Positions 54,183 to 64,000 of a stretch of DNA of 64,000 nucleotides are shown piece after piece. The DNA lies in NCBI GenBank assembly GCA_037200685.1, contig JBBCIG010000001.1:54679-118678 (forward strand). The letters run 5' to 3'. The notes below the pieces were generated by a model. The model saw only the letters and a program-made list of their open reading frames with translations, ran no database searches and was not told the DNA's origin. The position numbers and the translations under genes were made by a program. Source of the stretch: JAJKIP01 sp037200685 (GTDB lineage Bacteria > Bacteroidota > Bacteroidia > Chitinophagales > Chitinophagaceae). The number at the start of each line of letters is the position of its first letter. Position 1 is the stretch's first letter.

Positions 54183-57100
54183 ATGAGCTGCTTTCGTAAA
54201 AATGTTTTGTTTTCCTTAGTTGCATTAATCGGACTCGTTTTCACTGAGCCAGTTTTTGCAAATGCAGGTGAAATCGGAACGGACAAAGGAAAACGTGATA
54301 ACAACAACTCTATTGAGTCAACGCCATATGGTGGGGTGCGGAGAGCTATCCCCGGAAGACTGGAAGCAGAGGATTATGATCTTGGTGGACAAAATGATGC
54401 ATACAACGATGGTACAACTGTTAATAGCGGCGGCGTATACAGAACTACAGAAGGAGTCGATATAAGAACCTGCCCGGATGTAGGAGGAGGTTATTGTTTT
54501 GGCTGGACAACAGATGGTGAATGGGTAAAATATTCAGTTACTGTTGCCGCAACAGGAAATTATACATTTACAGTAAGAGCTGGTACTCCCAATACCGGTA
54601 AATCTCTTCAATTCCAGGTAGATGGTGTTACAGTAGGCACAATAACAATTACAAATTCAGGTGGTTTCAATAATTTTCAAACTTCAACTCTCACCAGCGT
54701 ACCATTAACTGCAGGTGATCATGTGTTCCGTTTTTTACTTAATACGGGCAATGCAACTAATACTGATTTCGGATTTGATATAAACTGGTTTGAATTTACT
54801 TTAGCCAATGCACCGACTGTCAGTGCGGGTCAAAGTCAAACGATCACATTACCTGCAACACAAGCTACTCTAACAGGAACAGCTACACCAGCAAATGGAA
54901 GAACAATCTCTACTTATGCATGGTCGCAGGTAAGTGGCACTGCTGCTACAATTGCAACTCCTGCTTCAGCTACAACAAGCATTACAGGTTTAACTACGAT
55001 AGGGGCGAGAGTTTTCAGGTTAACAGTAACTGATAACCTCGGCGCTGTTGCTACCAGTGATGTAACCGTTACAGTAGAGGCAGCAGCAGGAGTATCTACA
55101 CCCTATGGCGGAACAAGAAGAGCTATTCCGGGAAGACTGGAAGCGGAAGATTATGACCTGGGTGGACAAAATACGGCATACAATGATGGTACAGCCGGCA
55201 ATAGCGGCGGCGTATACAGAACTACAGAAGGGGTTGATATAAGGACCTGCCCTGATGCAGGCGGTGGTTATTGTTTTGGCTGGACGACAGATGGTGAATG
55301 GGTGAAATATTCAGTCACTGTTGCAGCAACGGGTAATTATACATTTTCAGTAAGGGCCGGTACTCCTAATACTGGTAAATCTCTTCAATTCCAGGTAGAT
55401 GGTGTTACCGTAGGCACAATAACAATTACCAATTCAGCCGGCTTTAATAATTTTCAAACATCGACTCTCGCAGGTGTTCCCTTAACTGCCGGCGATCATG
55501 TGTTCCGCTTTTTACTTAATACAGGCAGCACTACTAATACTGATTTCGGGTTTGATATAAACTGGTTTGAATTTACTTTGGCGAGTGCACCAACTGTCAG
55601 TGCTGGTCAAAGTCAAACGATCACATTGCCTGTAACACAAGCTACTTTAACAGGAACAGCTACACCAGCCAACGGAAGAACGATTTCTACTTACGCATGG
55701 TCGCAGGTAAGCGGCACTGCTGCTACAATAGCTAGTCCTGCTTCAGCTACAACGAACATTACAGGTTTAACTACAACAGGTGCAAGAGTTTTCAGGTTAA
55801 CAGTGACTGATAACCTGGGTGCTGTTGCGACAAGTGATGTAACTGTTACTGTAAGTCCCGCTGCCGGAACTTCTACTCCGTATGGAGGTACACGAAGAAC
55901 AATTCCAGGCAGGTTGGAGACAGAAGATTATGATGATGGAGGCCAGAATACTGCTTATTATGATGGTACTGCTGGTAATGCCGGCGGGTCATACAGGCTT
56001 ACTGAAATAGTGGATGTTCGGGCATCTGGTGATGCGGGTGGCGGGTATGCAGTTGGGTGGACAACGGATGGCGAATGGCTTAAATATTCAGTAAATGTTA
56101 CCACAACGGGAAGTTATACTTTAACTGTAAGAGCGGCTACACCTAACACTGGTAAATCAGTGCAGTTACAAATGGATGGTGTAACCGTTGGAACATTAAC
56201 AGTAGTAAATTCCGGTAGTTTTAATACATGGCAAACATCAACGTTGAGCAATGTACAATTAACAGCAGGTGATCATGTTTTGCGCTTCTTATTTAATACA
56301 GGAAATGCCGCAAGTTCTGATGCCGGGTTTGATGTAAACTGGTTTAATTTTAATTTAGGAACAGCTCCCGGCGCTAATGCAGGGCAACCACAAACAATTA
56401 CTTTGCCTGCAACTCAATTTACATTGAGTGGTACGGGTAATGCAAACAACGGCGGGTCAATAGCTTCTTATGGATGGACGCAGGTGAGCGGTACTAATAC
56501 TGCAACAATAGTTTCTCCTGCGTTAGCTACAACAAATATTACCGGGTTTATTGCCGGCATCTATGTGTTCCGCTTAACGGTTACCGATAACCAGGGATCA
56601 ACAGGGACCAGCGATGTGACAGTGACTGTAAACAGTCAAAATTCATCACTCCCGAATATTACAACTAATAATCCTCAAACAATTACCACCAGTTCTGCTT
56701 CGTTAACGTCTACGGCTAATGGAAATGGTGGTATTGCTTCTATAAAATGGTCAAAATTTTCGGCGCCTGGGCAAACACCTAAAAAAATAGCAGTAATAGG
56801 AAGTTCAACTGCTGCAGGTAATGGCACAACATCAGGCGACAGCGCTTTTGTCAACAGGCTAAAAGCTTATTACCTGGCCCAGGGCTTATTGTCTGACATC
56901 GTCAATCTTGCTGTATCAGGTACAACACCTTTTGATATAAATATTACAACAGCGTTAAATACTTCTCAGCCTGATATTCTATTTGTAGCATATCCTTCGA
57001 ATTTATATACTGCATCAACGAATGCTACGGTATTGGCAAGGTTCCAGACGATATATGACAGCGCTGTGAACAGGGGTATTGTATGTTATATAAGCGGTAC

Positions 57101-60100
57101 GCAGCCAAGAAACGATTTTAATACAGCGGATAAGTTAAACCTAATCGTACTGAATGATTCTTTACGTAACAGGTTTGGTTCAAAGTTTATCGATTTTCTC
57201 GCTATCTCACGTAATACTTCTGACAATACAATAAAAGCTGAATTCAGTGCGGGAGATGGTATTCACTTAAATAATGCGGGACACGAGAGACTGTTTCAAG
57301 CAGTAAAGGCTGCTAACATTTTTCAAAATACATTTTCATCTCCTTCGGTTATTGTTAATCCAACTAGTGCGAATACGAGCATAACCGGGTTAACGGATGG
57401 AGTACATAAATTCCAGGTAAGTGTTATTGACAACATGGGATTCGCGGCGAGTGCCGTAGCCATGATAACGGCTAATAATGCAACTAACGCAGCGCCTGTG
57501 GCGAGGGCCGGGGCGGATCAGATAATTTATCTTCCTCAGAATTATGCTGCATTAAGCGCTGCAGCCAGCACCGATGATCGTGGTATAGTAAGTTACCAAT
57601 GGACTAAGCTTACAGGTACCGGTGGTGCGATTACGACGCCTAATGCAGCTACAACTTCATTTACTAATTTAAGTGTTGGTGTATACACGGTACAACTGCG
57701 GGTCGCGGATGATAGCAGTGCGATCGGGTTGGATACAATTCAAATAACGGTAAACAACACTCTGCCGATAGAAGGAATCCCGAATGGTACTTTATCATAC
57801 AGTAAAAATGCATGGGCCTCATTAGCTGATTTTGACAGTACAGGTACTATCAAGGCAAGCATAGTTGGAGGAAAAATTCAAATAGCGTCCGGTGATTGGG
57901 GAAGTTTTAATAATGCGCTTACATTAAAGGATTCCATCGCAGCGGCGCACTGGACCGGAACTGTTAGGGTGCAGATGACTACACCTAAATTAACTAACAA
58001 CTATGGATTGACGGCTTATGCGAGAAGTTTGAATACGTATAGTTATAATAGCTTCCTGATTGACCCGGATATGAGTAGTGGGGCCAACACAGGGAAAGCT
58101 CAATTTTGGTATAATTCCGCGGGCAGCGGTAATGTAGCTTTATTCAGGGCGCCTAATTCGATTCCTTATAGTCAAAACGATAAGTTGTTGATGACAATGA
58201 CGCAGAATAATGATACGATAAGGATGTATATTAAAAATGTCACAACAAATACGGCCCCGTTTGATACAACCTTTATTGTTCCTAATACAATTGTACATGC
58301 TTCACCTACCAACTTATTCGCATGGGGCGTTTCCTCGCAGGGAGCTAACCAGGTTATGCTGGTCGACAGTATTGGGTTCTTTGTTAATGAACCAATCAAT
58401 GCTAACCTATTATTATTAGGTGACAGTAAAACAACAGGTGTTGGTGCGACGAATAATAAAAGGACATGGGCAACCATGCTCAGGCAGAATTATCCTTCAA
58501 TGGCCGTTACCGCTGGTGGTGGGAACAGGACACAGGAGGCGCTTGCACATCTGCCTGAAGTATTGGCTTTAGCCCCCAAAAATGTAATATTAGCGCTGGG
58601 CAGCAATGACGTAAGAACGGGTGTTCCGGATGCAACGTGGAAAGCACGTTACCAGCAGATCACCAATACACTAACATCGGCAGGTATAAATGTTATTCAT
58701 TTATTGCCAATGAAAGAAAACGGGCTGGACCTTACGGCTCAGAAGAATTGGGTAGTAGCTACCTATCCCGGAAAATATATAGATACATGGACGCCGTCAC
58801 AGACAGCCGGATTTATTTTCAGTGATAATATTCACTTAACGGATTCAGGGAATGCAAGAGTTTACAGAACCATCGTAACAGCTTTACCATCTATGCTCGG
58901 CGCTACTGCCAATGCAGGCGTTGCTCAAAACATAACATTACCACAAACACAGGTTACGTTAACAGGAAGCGGTGCGTCATCTACTTCAGGTGGTACTATT
59001 GCTACTTATGCATGGACACAAGTGAGCGGAACAACTGCTACTATTGCCACGCCTTCAACTGCGACTACTATCGTTTCAGGATTAAGTACCCCCGGTATCA
59101 GGATATTCAGGTTGACCGTAACAGATAATTTTGGAGCGACTGGTTTCAGTGAAGTAACAATAACTGTTACTGACGATAGTCCGCCACCGGTTATTACGGC
59201 GACAGGTACACCAGAAACTATTAAACTGCCTGTTAATACCGCAGTATTAACTTCATCAGCTACTTCTTTCTACCCGGTTAGTTCTATGAAGTGGACTAAG
59301 TTTTCAATCCCGGGCCAGGCAGTAAAAAATATTACAGTTGTAGGAGGTTCGACCGCAGCAGGCACAGGCCTTGTTTCAAATGACAGTTCATTTGTAAGCC
59401 GCCTGAAAACTTATTATAAATCACAGGCAATTGCCGATACTATTTTTAACCTTGCGGTTACTAATACTTCTGTTTTTGATGTGAATATAACTACGGCACT
59501 TAATAAAGGCGCACCCGTGTTATTCGTAAATTACCCGTCAGCCGGGTTTGATGGAAGTACATACACCGTATCGGCTATATGTGCGAAATTCCAGCAGATT
59601 GCGGATTCTTGCGCAGCAAGGGGAGTTGAATTTTATACAACTGGTACGCAACCAAGAAGTGATTTCAGCGCAGCGGATCGTATAAAACTGAATGTTATTA
59701 ATGACTCATTGCGTAACAGGTTTGGAGAAAGGTTCATCGACTTTATGAAGCCGATGATCGATTCAACTAATAATTCAATAAAGGGACAATATGCGGTTGC
59801 AGACAATGCGAATATTAATAATGTTGGACATGAACGTTTCTTCCAATTAGTAAAAGCGAAGAATGTCTTCCAGAATATAAATTCAGCGGGTTCAGCTATC
59901 AGTACTCCTTTAACTGCTACAACAAATGTTACCGGCCTGGTAGCAGGCGTTAATAAATTCCAGGTAAGTATTATAGACAGCAGGGGATTGGCCGCAAGTG
60001 GAATAGCATCAGTAACGGTGAAACCAGTTTCACCCAATGAATTACCTGTAGCGAAAGGCGGATCGGATTTTGATATCACACTTCCTGTTGATTCAGTTAT

Positions 60101-63100
60101 TCTGAATGGAGTAGCTAGTACAGATGATTATACTATTACCGGTTATCAATGGACTAAACTTACCGGGCCGTCAGGCGGAACATTTACAAAAGCCGATTCT
60201 TCTGTAACCAGGTTTAAAGGATTAAGCGCAGGTGTTTATACCGTGCAATTGCAAGTGACAGATGACAGTAGTGCAGTAGCAAAAGATACTGTTCAGATCA
60301 CTGTTCATCCGCCGGTTAATCAACTGCCTGTAGCAAAGGCTGGCATTGACCAAATTATTGCAATGCCGGTTGACTCTGTTCAATTAAGTGGTATCGCAAG
60401 TACAGACGATCATAGTATTGTAAGTTATCAATGGACTAAACTTACGGGGCCGTCAAGTGGTACATTTACAAAAGCCGATTCTTCTGTAACGAAGTATAAA
60501 GGATTAAGTCCTGGCATATATACAGTGGAGCTTCGTGTAACAGATGATAGCGCTACTGTAGGACGTGATACTGTAAAAATCACGGTAAATTACCCACCAA
60601 ATGTATTGCCAATAGCAAGAGCTGGTAACGATACAGTTATTATTGCTCCTGCGAGTATTGTTAACCTCAGCGGAAGTACAAGTACAGACGATCATAGTAT
60701 TGTTGGTTATTTATGGACAAAACTTACTGGCTCTGGCGGAACGATTACATCGCCAACATCTGCGACAACTACATTTACTAATTTAAGTGCGGGCATATAT
60801 ACTGTTGAACTCCGGGTTACGGATGATAGCAGCGCCATAGCAAAAGATACATTGCAGGTGACCGTAATCGGCCCAAGTATTTTAAATCCTGCGGACCTAT
60901 TAGTTAATTATGATACAGCAGGCCCGGCGCCAACGCAGCCGCCAATAGGTGTAATTGGCAAATGGGTGCGTACGCCAAAGATGACGTGGAATACAGATTC
61001 CTGGAAGTCGTATATATATAATGGTCTTGCATTCAGGTTAAAATTTCCTAAAACATATAACCCTTACGCCAATGACGGTAAGAAATATCCGCTGATTATC
61101 TTCCTGCATGGTAAAGGAGAAGTAGCTCCCACAACGCCTAACATAAATTATGATAATGAATTTTCCCTGGCGAACGGAGGCCCGTTCTTTACATGGGCTG
61201 TTGATAATGGTGCGTTTGACGGATATGTATTAATACCACAGGCGCCGCCGGGTGGTTGGTTCCCGCAATCACATTTTGCATTCCTGGTAGAGGTTGTGGA
61301 GTACATGATTCAAAATAATAAGTTGGATCCTTTCCATATCGTTCTCAACGGACTTTCAGATGGCGGATTTAATTTATGGGGTACCGCACAATTCAAACCG
61401 CACCTCATTTCAGCCAGGTTAACGATGTCCGGAGTAAGTATGGCGAATGTTGCGGATACGGTTAATTTGAAATATACTCCGATTTGGGATTTCCAGGGAG
61501 GAGTAGACCCTAACCCTGTACCATTTACAGCGGAAACAGTGAAAGCGGCATTTGATGCGGCTGGTGGTCAAATGAAATATACTTTATATCCTGAATTAGG
61601 TCATGGTACTTGGGATGCCGCATGGGCGGAACCGGATTTCCTGCCATTTGTCAACAGGGCATATGGATCTAATCCGTGGCCACTATACGGACGAACAGAA
61701 TTTTGTCCTGACGATGCTGTAAATACCGTAACGTTGGGAGTAGCTGCAGGCTTTGATCAATACCAATGGAGAAAAGATGGTGTTGTTATTGATTCAGCAA
61801 CGCATAATACAGTTCGTGTTACTCAATTTGGTATTTACGATTTAAGGGTACGCAAAGGCACAGTGTGGTCAGACTGGTCACATACACCTGCAAATATTAA
61901 GATAAAGGGAGTTACACTAACACCGCCAATTAGTGTGCTGGGTACGATGAGCAGAGTTATACCTGCACTTGATACCAATCTTGTTACATTGAAAATACCG
62001 ACAGGTTATGCTTCTTATCTATGGCAAAAAGTAGGAAGTACTGCTACTGTTAGTACTGATAGTACGCTGGTAGTAACAACACCTGGCTCTTATATAGTAC
62101 AGGCTAAAGAACAATACAGTTGCTCAAGCGAATTCTCGGCTCCTTTTGTTGTAGTAAATGCGAATGGCCCGAACAAACCTGATGCTGCTACCAACCTGAG
62201 CGTAGCTACTGTTTCTAAAACTTCTTTGAAGCTGGATTGGAGTCAAAATCCATCTCCTCTTTATAATGAAACGAATTTTGAAATATACCAATCGTTACAG
62301 CCGGGTGGACCTTATAAAATGGTAAAATTGATCGGGGCGGATTTAAGCACTTACACTTTGACTGGCTTAACGTTCCCGGGTACGAGATATTATTTTAAAC
62401 TAAGGGCTGTAAATAATTCAGGTGCTTCAGTAGCTTCTAATGAAGCAAGTGGTGTAACTGATGCGGACGCACAACCACCTATTGCACCTGCTAACCTGAG
62501 AGTTACAGGTACAACCAGGAATTTTGTTTCACTCGCATGGGATGCAGCTACAGATGATGTGGGTGTAGTTGGATATGATATATATGTAGATGGGGTGAAA
62601 TCTTATTCAACTCCTTTAACGCAATTCAACGTTAATGCATTGAATTATGCGCAGTCTTATAACTTCATTGTTAAAGCAAGGGATTTTGCCAATAACATTT
62701 CTCCTGCAAGTAACCAGGTAACTGGTCAGCCTTTGTTGACAGGATTGCAGTATAAGTATTATACGTTTACAGGAAGTTGGGAAAGCCTTCCTGCTTTCAA
62801 TGGGCTTACGCCTGTTGCAACAGGTACGATGACGAATGTGTTCTTAACACCAAGAACACAAAATGATAATTTCGCATTCCTTTGGGAAGGATATATTAAT
62901 GTTCCAAGTACAGGTACTTATTCTTTCAGAACAAATTCTGATGATGGTAGCAAAGTGTACTTAGGTTCTTTAAACGGAATTGGTTCCCCTTACAGTTATG
63001 CAGGCGCTTCTATTGTGAATAATGATGGGGTGCATGGATCAGTAACCCCGGTTACGTCTGTGGCAATGACATTAACAGCGGGTATATACCCGATTGCTAT

Positions 63101-64000
63101 CGCTTATTATGACCAATCCAATGACCAGGTAATGTCATTGTTATGGAGTACACCATCAAGCGCTGGCGGATTTGTAACAATCCCTGATAATGTTTTTACA
63201 GATGGTACGGTAGTGAACGGTTCTGTGCCGGCGGCTTCTTCTGCTCTTACTGCTTCAATTGTATCTTATAAACGTGTTAACCTGAACTGGACAGATAATA
63301 GCAATAATGAAAAAGGTTTTGAAGTATGGAGATCAACAACTGTAGGTTCTGGTTTTGTTACCATTGCAACAGTTGCTCCAAATGTTTCTACTTATGCTGA
63401 CAGTTCTTTAACAGCAAGTACAACTTATTATTATAAAACAAGGGCGATAGGTCAATATGGTGAAGCTGCTTTTAGCAATGTTGTAAATGCAACAACACCA
63501 GGATTACCTGCTCCGCCGGTTGCCCCAACAACTTTATTGGCTACTGCGGCAAGTCCGTCAAGCATTAATCTGACATGGACACAACCGCTGCAACCGCCTA
63601 CAGCAAATGCCGGTGGCAATAAGGCTATTAATTTACCTGTGAGCCAGACTACTTTTGCAGGAAGCGCTGTTGCTAATAATGGCGGTACTATTGTTTCCTA
63701 TGCATGGACCCAATTAACGGGTACTGCTGCGACAATAGTTAGTCCATCATCATCAACAACAAATATCACAGGATTAACTACTATTGGTACAAGAACATTC
63801 CGTTTAACCGTTACTGATAACGAAGGCGCCACAGGTACCAGCGATGTATCAGTTATCGTTTATCCATTAGCGGACGGAAAAACAATTCCGGGTAGGATTG
63901 AAGCCGAAAGCTGGACTGCTAAATCTGTCCTTTCTACGCTGTTGCAACAAATGATGTAAGCGGTGTTCAGCATGTCGTAGGGATAAGTGTAGGAAGCTGG
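54183..64000 (+). CDS. Giant multidomain surface/secreted protein (CBM6, PKD, SGNH, alpha/beta-hydrolase, Fn3, PA14), 3' end outside window
   Basis: The open frame runs to 63959 (3,258 residues). After a one-base shift near 63930 it continues AVATNDVSGVQHVVGISVGSW to the window edge, so the gene goes on. Order by residue: signal peptide 1-27; three CBM6-like/PKD pairs (47-300, 306-559, 565-818); SGNH hydrolase 1 within a split PKD (825-1096); PKD (1104-1192); LamG-like region (1200-1400); SGNH 2 (1406-1570); PKD (1575-1664); SGNH 3 within a split PKD (1670-1948); three PKDs (1952-2230); an alpha/beta hydrolase with FLHGKGE, GLSDGG and LGHGTWD (2258-2497); Fn3 domains; PA14 (2852-3003); Fn3; PKD; and a new CBM6 start. 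Likely a secreted carbohydrate esterase, probably T9SS-exported, but the C-terminus is not seen. Confidence 0.85.
54321..56640 (+). repeat. 777-bp internal tandem repeat, three units (CBM6-PKD)
   Basis: The TPYGG codons that open each unit lie at 54321, 55098 and 55875, exactly 777 bp (259 codons) apart. Units 1 and 2 are nearly the same (for example DGVTVGTITITNS in both); unit 3 is diverged and loses the two Cys of CPD/YCFG. Confidence 0.9.

Overview
The window looks like a chromosomal contig from a Bacteroidota bacterium, most likely of the Chitinophagaceae or a close relative. The evidence is two secreted proteins that keep a type IX secretion (T9SS) C-terminal sorting domain, Bacteroidota-type promoters (TTTG, about 20 bp, TAnnTTTG) in front of rpsL and others, adjacent type II and type III glutamine synthetases, a DUF3810 metalloprotease-like protein, a ComA-type phosphosulfolactate synthase and a Bacteroidota-style YidC. 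No rRNA, tRNA, CRISPR array or prophage was recognised.

Layout. 0-6.1 kb: the end of a polytopic membrane protein, a c-type cytochrome lipoprotein, plsX-rpmF-DUF177 (lipid and ribosome genes), a DUF3810 protein, a purK'/dcd chimera and a GIY-YIG protein. 6.5-14.2 kb: hppD, an L,D-transpeptidase, aspartate kinase, fbp, a small accessory islet (ADP-ribosyltransferase-like gene plus TPR gene) and an ABC ATPase. 14.2-18.2 kb: FKBP isomerase, DinB/YfiT-like protein, Nudix hydrolase, folC and a TonB-like protein. 18.7-24.8 kb: a T9SS cargo protein, the two glutamine synthetases and a polytopic membrane protein. 25-35.3 kb: purL, proC, a complete IS481-like element, an amidohydrolase, pyrG, yidC and a small secreted protein. 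35.4-41.6 kb: a small exported protein, a TPR protein, comA-aroE, a thioesterase and the rdgB-sigma-anti-sigma operon. 42-50.5 kb: ilvE and the str operon genes rpsL-rpsG and fusA, separated by about 3.4 kb that carries an aspartyl protease, a second ADP-ribosyltransferase-like gene and a histone H1-like gene. 50.5-64 kb: two large surface or secreted proteins, the second a mosaic of more than 3,250 residues that runs off the window.

Two things dominate the reading. First, single-base indels, mostly in homopolymers, break nearly every gene in 0-14 kb and 35.4-38.3 kb (plus rdgB and the last 70 bases), while 14.2-35.3 kb and 42-63.9 kb are clean. This pattern points to sequence quality, not gene decay, so I give reconstructed gene spans. 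Second, a dispersed intergenic repeat of about 73 bp occurs about ten times, in both orientations. One copy is split by the IS element with a 5-bp target duplication, and copies border both islets holding the ADP-ribosyltransferase-like paralogs.

The best candidate for something undescribed is this pair of small ADP-ribosyltransferase-like proteins: one next to a secreted retropepsin-like protease inside the split str operon, the other next to a secreted TPR protein.
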